11,800 bases of DNA, from contig CAJOOX010000190.1 of NCBI GenBank assembly GCA_905236195.1, positions 1 through 11,800 of the forward strand, given 5' to 3'. A program made the translations under genes and the position numbers. Of this stretch, positions 1-7,779 are shown piece after piece (positions within the stretch are counted from its first letter, which is position 1; every line of letters starts with the position of its first letter). This DNA is from an uncultured Bacteroidales bacterium. Its GTDB lineage: Bacteria > Bacteroidota > Bacteroidia > Bacteroidales > UBA3663. The notes below the pieces were generated by a model. It was not told the DNA's origin. It saw only the letters and a list, made by a program, of their open reading frames with translations, and did not search any database.

Positions 1-673
1 ACGAGCCGTAGGTCATCCAAAGGTTGCCATCGTTGTCGAAGAAGGCGCAGGGGTCGATAGCGTTGAGTGTATAGCGTCCGCCGCCGTTGACGTAGCGGGA
101 GGGGAGTGTCGCGTCGGATGTGTGAACCTTGAAGAAGTCGGTCTGCCGGGCCTGGTCGGTGGTGACAAAGCCGGAATAGACTACAGTGCCAACGCGCGTC
201 CAGTCGCCGTCGAGGCTTTCGGCGGTGAGCAGAACGATCGAGGAGTACCAGTTGTCTCCGTTGACCGACATGTACATGCACCATTTCTGCATCGTGGGAT
301 TCCAGATGACATCGGGTGCCCACAGATTGCCCGTCACATCGTAGGTGTCCGTAGTGCCGCGTGAGGCCCATGAGGCATCGTTGGCAAAGATCGTCCGGTA
401 GTCGGTGTTGATGTTGTTGGTGATCTTGGTCCAGTTCTGGAGGTCGGTACTGCGGGCGAAGTCGCGATGGGAGCCGAAGATGTAATAGACCTTTTCCCCA
501 CCCTTCTCGCCGGTGATTTTGTCACCGTGTACATAGCCTATCACAATGGAAGGGTCGTGGACTGCGACACGCGAGGGCGTAGTGACATTGAAGATGGATG
601 CATCGGCGGCCTGCGATGCCGGAGCGAACCAGCAGGTCATGGCGATGACGAATGATAGTAGAATTTTTCTCAT
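1..673 (-). CDS. Glycoside hydrolase family 43 enzyme, 5' part only (runs off the left edge)
   Basis: The frame opens with ATG at 673-671 and stays open for 224 codons to the window edge, so the C-terminal part is missing. Residues 1-22 look like a signal peptide with likely signal peptidase I cleavage after ASQA. The only early Cys sits in AMTC, a poor lipobox, so a secreted periplasmic enzyme is more likely than a lipoprotein. The five-bladed beta-propeller signature of GH43 is visible: HDPS with the presumed general base Asp40, GNLWAPDVIW at 116-125, and AIDPC with the presumed pKa-tuning Asp207, followed by DNDGNLWMTYGS. The catalytic acid Glu would lie beyond the edge. GH43 enzymes cleave alpha-L-arabinofuranosyl or beta-D-xylosyl links; endo-arabinanase-like activity is the best guess, but substrate is not decided. 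It is the last visible gene of the glycan operon and probably trims oligosaccharides bound and imported by the upstream products. There is no clear Shine-Dalgarno, which is normal in this phylum. Confidence 0.88.
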   Translation of the reverse strand, partial: MRKILLSFVIAMTCWFAPASQAADASIFNVTTPSRVAVHDPSIVIGYVHGDKITGEKGGEKVYYIFGSHRDFARSTDLQNWTKITNNINTDYRTIFANDASWASRGTTDTYDVTGNLWAPDVIWNPTMQKWCMYMSVNGDNWYSSIVLLTAESLDGDWTRVGTVVYSGFVTTDQARQTDFFKVHTSDATLPSRYVNGGGRYTLNAIDPCAFFDNDGNLWMTYGS

Positions 674-689
674 AGGGGAATAAAAGGGG

Positions 690-722
690 AAAAACGGGGC
701 GGGTAGTTGACCGCCCGCCCCG
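690..722 (-). terminator. GC-rich hairpin plus T-run between the glycan-binding lipoprotein and GH43 genes
   Basis: Positions 695-703 and 714-722 are perfect 9-bp inverted arms (eight of nine pairs G-C) around a 10-base loop. Read on the minus strand, the hairpin is followed at once by five T (694-690). This is the layout of an intrinsic terminator. It starts about 19 bases after the stop codon of the lipoprotein gene and ends about 16 bases before the GH43 ATG. Because GH43 lies in the same direction with no obvious promoter of its own, the element may act as a partial terminator or as an mRNA-stabilising 3' end for the upstream genes. Confidence 0.75.
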
Positions 723-741
723 GATTATGGTTGATGAAGGA

Positions 742-2523
742 TTAATCGAACACCAAGTGGCTTCCGTCAACGGTGAACGCAAAGAAGAGGTCGTCCACAT
801 CAACGGTGTTAATGCCCAGGTAGTACTGGAAATAGTAGGTGCCGTCGGCACCGACGAAATCTGCCTGTACATCCACCGTGCCGTTGTTACAGTTGGTGAT
901 GGATACCATGACGTTGGCTCCGTTGATGGCAGCGAGCCATTCACCCCAGTCGCTTGCGTCGCGGCCCAGACGGGCGGCAGCATAGCCATTGCCCCAACCG
1001 TAGTTGTCAGAGCGTACCACAGCGTACTCGGCGAGGGCGGCGTTGCGGAGGATGACTACATAGTTGTTCCAGTTGGAACCGCCTGCATAGTTGGTGAAGG
1101 TGACCACAGCGCTCTTGCCGGGCTCAATCTTCGTGTCGGGCGAGAATGCGCTCCACCAGCCGGTCGAGTTGTCGGCTGCGCCGAGTTCCTTGACATCGTA
1201 GATTACATCTATTGCCTCGGATTCGGCTACATTGATATCGATGTTGGTCGAGATTCCGTTCTGGGTAGCTATGGCGACAGTCTGTGTGCCCACTTCGGCA
1301 TTCACAACGGGCAGGACAAGCTTGCTGTTGTCAATCACTGCCGTTGCGCCGTTGGCGTAGGTAACCGTCACCTCCATGCCCGTGGGATCGAATGCCAGCG
1401 TACGGTCGGAGAGATCGGAGGTGGCATCAGTCACGAGATAGTAATAGGTGGTGTGGGCAGGCTTGACTGTGATTTCGATACCGATGATTTCGAGCACAAC
1501 CTTGAATGTAGCCGTGGCGGTGATGGCCTTGTCGGCATTTTCACCCTTGAACGTCTTGTTGTAGGTGACAATGAGGAGCTTCTCGCCTTCGGTCTCAGTG
1601 TCGGGCACAGAGGTGAAGTTGAGATCCTCAGCCGTAACGACTTTGGTTACACCTTCCTCGTAGGTGACGAGAGCGGTCACGTTAGCCATTACGCTGTCGA
1701 GGTCGGCACCCAGGCCCACTTCATCGGGCACGTTCTGGAGCTCCATCGAGATGGGCTGCTTGTCGAGAGCCGAGGTGTAGCCTCCGATGGGCTCGCTCGA
1801 TGCCGATTCCCACTCGAGGTAGGAGCCGTCCACAACCACGAAGATGCGGATGTTGGTATTCTCTTGGTTCGGGTTGATGTTAGGCAGCACGTAAGGCTGG
1901 ATGTAAGTCTTCTTGACAACTCCGTTGTTGAGCTCCATGTAGAAGGTGTCAACTTTGGAGCGATCGACAGTCAGAGTCACAAGACCGGCCATCTTCTCGC
2001 TGATTTCGCTCACGTTATCGACGGGCGACATGGGCATGTTGCTGGCCGAATATTTGAACCAGAGGTAGTTACCCCACTGCGAGTTGTAGGTCACCGAGTC
2101 GTTGGTGAAGTCATAGCGCCAGGCACCGTATTCTTGATAACCTTCGCCGCCGCGATCCACATCGTTGGCCACGATAACGACACAGTTTTTGTAATATACG
2201 TTATCGGGATTGGGATGCAGGTTGAACTGTGCCTGAAACTTCTCACCGTCGGGAATGACATAATACTTGGAGAATGCTTGCCAGAACCCGTTTGAATAGT
2301 CGGTGGCACCGACAGTGTAAACGTCTTCGTTCTGGGGCAGGAGGTCTATCTCAGTGTCGCCGGAGGCGCTGTTGGCAGCCTTGATTGAATCCACGCGGGC
2401 CGAAATCCAGTCGGGCGAATCGACGTTGTAGAGGTCACCGCCTTCGCAGCCCGTCAGGATGAAGAGCCCAGCGGCAGCTGCCATCAATGAACTTGCTAAT
2501 TTATGCTGATTTTTCATAATCAT
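742..2523 (-). CDS. Surface glycan-binding lipoprotein in the SusE/SusF position, with Ig-like domains
   Basis: The 593-residue product starts with a lipoprotein signal peptide and lipobox LTGC (acylated Cys26); the acidic residues after Cys26 fit surface export. A second ATG six bases downstream (2517) gives an equally good start at MKNQ. Four parts can be seen: a beta-rich module at about 67-239, a bacterial Ig-like domain at about 256-343, a second Ig-like domain at about 344-434, and another beta-rich module at about 438-593. The outer two share a pattern: an aromatic start (NGFWQAFS; TGWWSAFS), a run such as NCVVIV or NYVVIL, and an ending VDGSYLEW or VDGSHLVF. They look like duplicated carbohydrate-binding modules. 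The gene begins 14 bases after the susD-like stop, so it is co-transcribed. The likely role is holding polysaccharide at the cell surface for the SusCD transporter. I do not recognise a named family member. The binding role is inferred from position and architecture. Confidence 0.82.
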   Translation of the reverse strand: MIMKNQHKLASSLMAAAAGLFILTGCEGGDLYNVDSPDWISARVDSIKAANSASGDTEIDLLPQNEDVYTVGATDYSNGFWQAFSKYYVIPDGEKFQAQFNLHPNPDNVYYKNCVVIVANDVDRGGEGYQEYGAWRYDFTNDSVTYNSQWGNYLWFKYSASNMPMSPVDNVSEISEKMAGLVTLTVDRSKVDTFYMELNNGVVKKTYIQPYVLPNINPNQENTNIRIFVVVDGSYLEWESASSEPIGGYTSALDKQPISMELQNVPDEVGLGADLDSVMANVTALVTYEEGVTKVVTAEDLNFTSVPDTETEGEKLLIVTYNKTFKGENADKAITATATFKVVLEIIGIEITVKPAHTTYYYLVTDATSDLSDRTLAFDPTGMEVTVTYANGATAVIDNSKLVLPVVNAEVGTQTVAIATQNGISTNIDINVAESEAIDVIYDVKELGAADNSTGWWSAFSPDTKIEPGKSAVVTFTNYAGGSNWNNYVVILRNAALAEYAVVRSDNYGWGNGYAAARLGRDASDWGEWLAAINGANVMVSITNCNNGTVDVQADFVGADGTYYFQYYLGINTVDVDDLFFAFTVDGSHLVFD

Positions 2524-2537
2524 TGAATCTGTTTAAA

Positions 2538-4310
2538 TTATTCGTTGATGCCAATGGAGCTGACCACAGGATGGATGGTCCATGTGATGGAGTCCTTGTT
2601 ACTAGTGTTGTTGTTGGCCGAATTACCCTTCAGGTTGGGGTTGTCGTTGAGGTTGCCCTGATAGATAGGTATGAATTCGTGGCCTTCGAGATACTGGTCG
2701 AAGGTGCTGACAACGAGGTCGTCGGTCTTAGTTTCGGCATAAGTGACTGGCTGGAGTATCTGTGCCTTGTCGGTTGTGCGACGATAGGTTCCGTGCTGCT
2801 TCAACTGTGTGAGACGGCCCTCGTCGTAGAACCAGCCCCAACGGATGAGATCGTGGCCGCGGCCGTGTTCGCAACCGAATTCCTTGGGACGCTCCACGTT
2901 GGCGATCTGCTCGAAGAGGGCATCGGTCGTCCAGCCGGTAGTGGGAAGGCTGGCGAGATGGGCACGGTTGCGCACCTGGTTGATGTAGCCGATGGCTTCG
3001 TCCGTAGGACCGGAAACCTCGTTGATACACTCGGCAGCGCGGAGGAGCACGTCAGAGTAGCGCATCAGACGCAGATTGATACCATCGTGCAGACCCGTGA
3101 CAACTTTTTCGTAGAGACCTGTTCGGAAGTTTGTCCACTTGGCAATCGGGATGCCGCCCCATGCGGTGTTGACCACAACGGGATTGTCGGCAGTCATCTG
3201 TTCGGTATAGCACATGTTGCCATAGCCACCCTCGGGATAGCTGTCCGTCCAGTCTGTCTCATAAGTACCGAGTGTCCAGTAGAGACGCGGATCGAGTTTG
3301 CCGTCAGTGGTACGCTCGGCCTTGAAAAGTCTGTAGAGCCAGGGAGCGGCGGCCAAGTCGGCCCATCCGCCGTAGTCGCCGGGACCGAAGTTGGACTCCA
3401 CGGCCGAGCCCTGGGTAGCGTAGGCCGACGTGTTGACTGGTGTCCACTCGTCGTCGGTACCCTGATTGCCGTAGTCAAGGTACTGTACCTCATAGAGCGA
3501 CTCGTCGTTGTTCTCGTAGGCTGTGCCCTCCTGGAAGTTGTCGCCGTAGCGGTCCATCAGCTTATAGGTGCCGTAGTCGCCGGCAATGATCTTCTTGAGC
3601 CAGGTGAGGGCCTCGCTGTAGTTGTGCTGCTGCATCAGGACACGAGCCAGATAGCCTGCAGCTGCACCGCTTGTAGCGCGTCCACTGGCCCATTCTCCGC
3701 CTGCCGTTTTGGAGGGAAGAAGGTTGAGAGCGCGTTCAAAGTCGGACTTGCACTGTGCCAGAACTTCCGAATAGGTCGAATTGGTTCCGTACAGACCCGA
3801 AAGGGAGGAGTAGGTGTTGTAGTCTGTAATCAGAATAGGGTTCTGATAGTAGTTCACCAAAGTGTAGTAGCTCAGACCGCGGAGGAAGAGAACCTGTCCT
3901 TTGATACGACGCATGGTTTCAGTGAGATTCTCGTCGGCCTCCTGTCCGGTGCGGGAAATCACGAAGTTGCAGACATTGATAGTGTAGTACCAGTCACGCC
4001 AGGGCCACTGTGTGTATTCCAGCGTGTAGGAAGCCGTCATTTCGTCATAGGGAGTGTACCAGACGTTTGGCGATGTGTTATAGACCTCGTCGCCGCGGCT
4101 CACATCGTATAGATAGCCCACACGGGCAAAGGTGCCCTCCATTCGGGTGTGGTTGTAGGCTGCTATAACACATTCCTCCAGATCGTCGGATGTGAAGCCG
4201 AAAGTACCTGTTGTCTGCTGGTTGGGATTGGTCACGTCCAGCTCGTCGTTGCACGCCGTGAGCGCGCCGAGGCCCAACAGGATAGCCAGGGAAATTTTAT
4301 ATAGTTTCAT
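2538..4310 (-). CDS. SusD/RagB-family outer-membrane glycan-binding lipoprotein
   Basis: The 590-residue protein has a signal peptide and lipobox LTAC (acylated Cys20), followed by the acidic stretch NDELD expected for a surface-exposed Bacteroidota lipoprotein. Family marks include the Trp-rich helix around WPWRDWYYTINVCNF (about 102-116), the TPR-like helices LRLMRYSDVLLRAAECINE and AIGYINQVRNRA, the downstream PKEFGCEHGRGHDLIRWG segment (the usual ERRKEL...RWFDLIR region), and a C-terminal NDNPNLKGN. SusD proteins act as the hinged lid of the SusC barrel and pass bound oligosaccharides inward. The start is 24 bases after the susC stop and has an AAAGGAA upstream, a rare decent ribosome site here. 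About 26 residues rich in Asn, Ser and Thr follow NPNLKGN, where most family members end; this tail is unusual. Family assignment is firm, but ligand is inferred only from the neighbouring GH43. Confidence 0.95.
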   Translation of the reverse strand: MKLYKISLAILLGLGALTACNDELDVTNPNQQTTGTFGFTSDDLEECVIAAYNHTRMEGTFARVGYLYDVSRGDEVYNTSPNVWYTPYDEMTASYTLEYTQWPWRDWYYTINVCNFVISRTGQEADENLTETMRRIKGQVLFLRGLSYYTLVNYYQNPILITDYNTYSSLSGLYGTNSTYSEVLAQCKSDFERALNLLPSKTAGGEWASGRATSGAAAGYLARVLMQQHNYSEALTWLKKIIAGDYGTYKLMDRYGDNFQEGTAYENNDESLYEVQYLDYGNQGTDDEWTPVNTSAYATQGSAVESNFGPGDYGGWADLAAAPWLYRLFKAERTTDGKLDPRLYWTLGTYETDWTDSYPEGGYGNMCYTEQMTADNPVVVNTAWGGIPIAKWTNFRTGLYEKVVTGLHDGINLRLMRYSDVLLRAAECINEVSGPTDEAIGYINQVRNRAHLASLPTTGWTTDALFEQIANVERPKEFGCEHGRGHDLIRWGWFYDEGRLTQLKQHGTYRRTTDKAQILQPVTYAETKTDDLVVSTFDQYLEGHEFIPIYQGNLNDNPNLKGNSANNNTSNKDSITWTIHPVVSSIGINE

Positions 4311-4334
4311 ATTACTGTATTTCCTTTAAATAAA

Positions 4335-7300
4335 TTAATATGAGAAATGGAGACCGACCATGAATGTACGGGGTGTCGGGAACGAGCAGAAGTTGTAGCC
4401 GGGAGTAAATGTGCCGCCGGCGAAGTCAACATTGTAGCCCTTGTAGCCTGAGATGGTAGCGAGGTTCTGGGCCGACACATAGAGGCGGACGCCCGAGACG
4501 TAGTTGTGGAACCACTTGTCGGGGAAATTGTAGCCCAATTCAACGGTTGCAATCTTCCAGTAGTCTGCGCGCTGAATCTGTCGGCTGGAGAAGAGGTCGT
4601 TCCAAGCCAGTGTAGCGCTGTTGCTGATGTAGGTGCGGGGCACGGAGCCGGTGTAGGTCAGACCGTCAGCCGACCACTTGTTGGCGCCGAGCACATTGAC
4701 ATCTTTGTTGGCATATCCGTAGCTGGAATTGAGGGCATTGTAGATATCGTCGGTCACATGGAAGCCAAGGGCACCGTGGGTAGCCACGTTGAGATCCCAT
4801 CCCTTGTACTCAAGGCGGAGCGAGAGTCCGAAGTTGACTGCTGGCAGGCCGCTTTCGAGCACCGTTTGGTCATTGGCATCAATCACGCCGTCGTTGTTGA
4901 TGTCCTTGTAGAGGCAGTCGCCCACGTTGGCGCCCTGCTGGGCTGCATGGTTAGCGAGGTCTTCCTGCGTGCGTGCGATACCTTCATATACCCAGCCGTA
5001 GAACTTGCCGATTTCTTCGCCCACCTCGGTCTTGTAGGCGCCGGTGATGTAGGAATCGGTGCCGAAGCCGAGCGAGGTGACTTTGTTCTTGAGGGTCGAG
5101 AGGTTGGCGCTCACATCATACTTAAGGCCGAAGGGAAGGCGGTCGCGCCAGCTGACAGAGAATTCAAAACCGGAGTTCTCCATCGATGCTGCATTCATTG
5201 TCACAGAAGTATTGGAAACACCTGTCGAACTGGGCACGGGCACTCCGTAGAGCAGATCCTGAGATTTGTTTTTATACCATTCGGCGGTAAATTCCAAGCG
5301 GTTGTTGAACATTGCGAGGTCGATACCCACGTTTGTGGTCTTCTTCTTTTCCCAGGCAATGTTTTCGTTGACGAACGTCGAGATGGCCGAACCTGTGACA
5401 GGCTTGCCGTTGAACGAGTAGGTCATGTTGTTGCGGGCCATAGTAGCCATATATTGGTATTCGCCGATGTTCTCGTTACCGAGTTCACCGTAAGAACCGC
5501 GGATCTTCAACAGGTTGATGAGATTCTCATCCACATTGAAGAAAGGCTCCTTGTCGATACGCCAGCCCACAGAAACCGAGGGGAAGGTCTCCCAGCGGAT
5601 ATCCTTGGTGAGGCGGGAACTGCCGTCGCGACGTACAATGGCGGAGAGCAGATAGCGGTCGGCGTAATTGTAGTTCAGACGGGCGATAAACGAAGCCAGT
5701 GTGTGCTTGTATTCTTCACTCGAAGAATAGGTGTCGTTGCCGTTCTGAAGCTGCAGGAAGTAGGGCTCGGTGAAGTTCTTGGCCCATCCTGTCAGAATGT
5801 TGGTGCCTTCGCGTTCGAAGGTCTGGCCCACCACAAGGTTGATGTTGTGGTCGCCGATCTTGCCGTCGTAAGTGAGGGTGTTCTCAATCAGGGCATCCGT
5901 ATAGTGACGGCTGGTCTTGGTGAGGGTTTCGTTCGTCTTGTCAAGATAAACGCGGTTCGACTGAATCCAGGCCGAAATCCAGGTCTTGTCCTTGGCCTCG
6001 GTGGTCGAGTAGGAGAGGTTGATCTTATAGTTCAGTTTGTGGTTCTTGAACTCCGTGTTGAACATCTTGAAGAGGTCGACATCAGCCGAAGCAGTGCCCA
6101 CAAAACGGTCCACCAGCGTGTTGCGGGTCAGTTTGTTGTTGACCAGCAAGGGGTTCGAAGACGAAATGTCGCCGTGAATGGCATCATAATAGACACCGTA
6201 TCCATAGGCATCATAATTGTAGGAGGATGCGGAGCCCACCTTGTCGTCAAGAACCCAGGTGCTTTCGTCGTAGGCCTTGATTGTAGGCTGCATGAGCAAC
6301 GTACTCTTCAGCACGTTCTGTACGTCGCCGTAAAGTCCCTGCACATATTCGGAAGCATTCGAGAGACCCATACCGTCCTGGCTGCTGTGGGAATAGACGG
6401 CAGACACATGGAACTTGATGAACTTAGCCTCGAAATCGTTGTTGATTCGGGCTGTGTAGCGTTCGTAGTTCGGGCCGGCTCCTTCGAGAGTACCGTTCTG
6501 TTTGAAATAGTCGAGACCGATGTTGTAGGTATTGTTCTTGCCGCCGCCGCTGAAGTTCACATTGTGATTCTGGCGCGTGCCGGTTTTGAACACTTCTTTG
6601 AACCAGTCGGTGTTGGTGTTGTCTTGGAAGCGGTATTTGCCCGTGGCGGCATCGTAGCTGTAACCGCCGGGGATGGGCGTGCTTGCGTTGGCACTGGCCT
6701 CGCCCATGTACTGGCTGTACTGGTCGGCATTCATCACGTCATATACACCGCTGGAGATAACATCCCAGCCGAAATATCCGTTGTAATCCACCTTCAGGGG
6801 CTGTTCTTTCTTACCGGCCTTGGTGGTGATGATAATCACACCGTTGGCTGCACGCGAACCGTAGATGGCACCTGCGGCGGCATCCTTGAGCACCTGGATG
6901 GTAGCGATGTCGTTGGGGGAGAAGTCACGGATGGAGGTTCCCATCGGCACACCGTCCACAACATAGAGAGGAGCTGTGGAACCGAACGAACCGATACCGC
7001 GGATGCGCACAGCAGGATCGGCACCGGGTTGGCCGTCGGTAGTAATTGACACACCCGAGACCTTACCTTCCAGCATCGTAGAGATGTTAGAGTTGGAAAC
7101 TTTCTTCATGGCGTCGGCGTCAACGATAGACACAGAACCGGTCAGATCGGCCTTCTTCTGCGTACCGTAACCCACAACGACCACCTCGTCGAGGTCCTCG
7201 CCCTCTTCCTTGAGGGAGAAGTTGAATGAAGACTTGCCCGCAACAGATACCTCCTGGGAGGCATATCCGATGTAGGACACTCGCAGCGTTCCGTTTTCGG

Positions 7301-7523
7301 GGACATTGTTCAACGTGAAATTACCGTCGATGTCTGTCATCGTACCGTGAGTGGTACCCACAACCACAACGTTGGCACCGATGATGCTTTCGCCCGTAGT
7401 TGCGTCCGTTACAGAACCCTTGACTGTCTTGGTCTGGGCAAAAGAAACTGCGGCGCTCATCACAAATGCGACGAGTGTCAGCAGCAAGCTCTTGCTCATG
7501 CCTTTCAAAATGCATGGTTTCAT
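4335..7523 (-). CDS. SusC/RagA-family TonB-dependent outer-membrane transporter
   Basis: The 1062-residue protein is the oligosaccharide import channel that pairs with the SusD-like lid and is energised by TonB. In order: a signal peptide at 1-29 (cleavage near SFA/Q), a carboxypeptidase D regulatory-like beta domain at about 34-98 (VKGSVTDATTGESIIGANV, GNFTLNNVP, SYIGY), a TonB box-like stretch LDEVVVVGYG at 111-120, a plug domain at about 122-235 with RIRGIGS, PLYVVDGVP and SRAANGVIIITTK, then the beta-barrel. It ends in an aromatic residue (HFSY), as outer-membrane barrels do. There is no STN domain before the beta domain, so signalling through an ECF sigma/anti-sigma pair is unlikely; a hybrid two-component or other regulator outside the window is more likely. 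An alternative start at Met9 (7499) would give a shorter signal peptide. It is the first gene of the operon, with a promoter about 85 bases upstream. Confidence 0.97.
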   Translation of the reverse strand: MKPCILKGMSKSLLLTLVAFVMSAAVSFAQTKTVKGSVTDATTGESIIGANVVVVGTTHGTMTDIDGNFTLNNVPENGTLRVSYIGYASQEVSVAGKSSFNFSLKEEGEDLDEVVVVGYGTQKKADLTGSVSIVDADAMKKVSNSNISTMLEGKVSGVSITTDGQPGADPAVRIRGIGSFGSTAPLYVVDGVPMGTSIRDFSPNDIATIQVLKDAAAGAIYGSRAANGVIIITTKAGKKEQPLKVDYNGYFGWDVISSGVYDVMNADQYSQYMGEASANASTPIPGGYSYDAATGKYRFQDNTNTDWFKEVFKTGTRQNHNVNFSGGGKNNTYNIGLDYFKQNGTLEGAGPNYERYTARINNDFEAKFIKFHVSAVYSHSSQDGMGLSNASEYVQGLYGDVQNVLKSTLLMQPTIKAYDESTWVLDDKVGSASSYNYDAYGYGVYYDAIHGDISSSNPLLVNNKLTRNTLVDRFVGTASADVDLFKMFNTEFKNHKLNYKINLSYSTTEAKDKTWISAWIQSNRVYLDKTNETLTKTSRHYTDALIENTLTYDGKIGDHNINLVVGQTFEREGTNILTGWAKNFTEPYFLQLQNGNDTYSSSEEYKHTLASFIARLNYNYADRYLLSAIVRRDGSSRLTKDIRWETFPSVSVGWRIDKEPFFNVDENLINLLKIRGSYGELGNENIGEYQYMATMARNNMTYSFNGKPVTGSAISTFVNENIAWEKKKTTNVGIDLAMFNNRLEFTAEWYKNKSQDLLYGVPVPSSTGVSNTSVTMNAASMENSGFEFSVSWRDRLPFGLKYDVSANLSTLKNKVTSLGFGTDSYITGAYKTEVGEEIGKFYGWVYEGIARTQEDLANHAAQQGANVGDCLYKDINNDGVIDANDQTVLESGLPAVNFGLSLRLEYKGWDLNVATHGALGFHVTDDIYNALNSSYGYANKDVNVLGANKWSADGLTYTGSVPRTYISNSATLAWNDLFSSRQIQRADYWKIATVELGYNFPDKWFHNYVSGVRLYVSAQNLATISGYKGYNVDFAGGTFTPGYNFCSFPTPRTFMVGLHFSY

Positions 7524-7580
7524 ACTAGCAAATTGTTTTTTTAAAGTTAAGTGTTATGATAATTTATAAAAAAGGAGTTA

Positions 7581-7600
7581 TAAAAAAGAATGCTTTTTTA
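7581..7600 (-). other. AU-rich stem-loop at the predicted 5' end of the susC mRNA
   Basis: Arms at 7581-7588 and 7593-7600 are perfect 8-bp inverted repeats around a 4-base loop (CATT on the minus strand). They lie directly after the predicted -7 box (7607-7614), so the transcript would begin at or within a few bases of this stem. A 5'-terminal stem-loop can protect an mRNA from decay. The stem is nearly all A-U and could also be a chance product of local A/T runs. The rest of the leader (7524-7580) is AT-rich with no other structure seen. Confidence 0.4.
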
Positions 7601-7606
7601 GGTTTG

Positions 7607-7638
7607 CAAAGATAATTATTTTTTTTTGAACTGGGAAA
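7607..7638 (-). promoter_or_regulatory. Promoter of the susC-susD-SGBP-GH43 operon
   Basis: On the minus strand, TATCTTTG at 7614-7607 is an exact match to the Bacteroidota -7 consensus TAnnTTTG. A TTTC at 7638-7635, 20 bases upstream, is a near match to the -33 TTTG. Transcription would start near 7600, leaving a leader of roughly 75 bases before the susC ATG. The weak -33 element fits a gene that needs an activator, as expected for a glycan-induced operon. The match is by eye only. Confidence 0.6.
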
Positions 7639-7739
7639 TATTTTAACAAAAAATCGTATCAAAAAACATGTTTTTGACCCAAATCTAACCCTTTTTTCTC
7701 CCTTTTTGTCCTCCGAAACCATTTTTTTGCGGCGTTTCT

Positions 7740-7771
7740 TTTGCTTGTTTGCCAAAAATACGCTATCTTCG
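7740..7771 (+). promoter_or_regulatory. Promoter of the pyridoxal kinase gene
   Basis: TTTG at 7740-7743 matches the -33 element, and TATCTTCG at 7764-7771 matches the -7 consensus TAnnTTTG at all but one fixed base, with a 20-base spacer. Only eight bases separate the -7 box from the ATG at 7780. The transcript therefore probably starts within a few bases of the start codon. Confidence 0.6.
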
Positions 7772-7779
7772 CAACCGAA

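Noticed and set aside
522..989. 155-codon minus-strand open frame bridging the lipoprotein end and the GH43 start
   Set aside because: It is out of frame with both genes and runs through the hairpin at 695-722. Thr/Ser/Pro-rich composition is typical of a shifted frame.
727..2295. 522-codon plus-strand open frame opposite the glycan-binding lipoprotein
   Set aside because: Same codon-register shadow effect. The minus-strand frame has a lipoprotein signal and Ig-like domains.
2523..4112. 529-codon plus-strand open frame opposite susD
   Set aside because: Codon-register shadow. The minus-strand gene carries clear SusD features.
4506..7049. 847-codon open frame on the plus strand opposite susC
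   Set aside because: It is in exact codon register with susC, so a stop could arise only opposite TTA, CTA or TCA codons, which this genome uses rarely. Its translation shows no recognisable domain, while susC is unmistakable.
7599..7606. TAGGTTTG on the plus strand as a second promoter for the kinase gene
   Set aside because: No -33 element is found at the usual distance, and the kinase has a better promoter at 7740-7771. The match largely follows from the TTTGCAAA palindrome shared with the minus-strand box.
7741..7779. Longer kinase N terminus from a TTG start
   Set aside because: It would overlap the promoter elements and adds 13 residues before the conserved start of the family.
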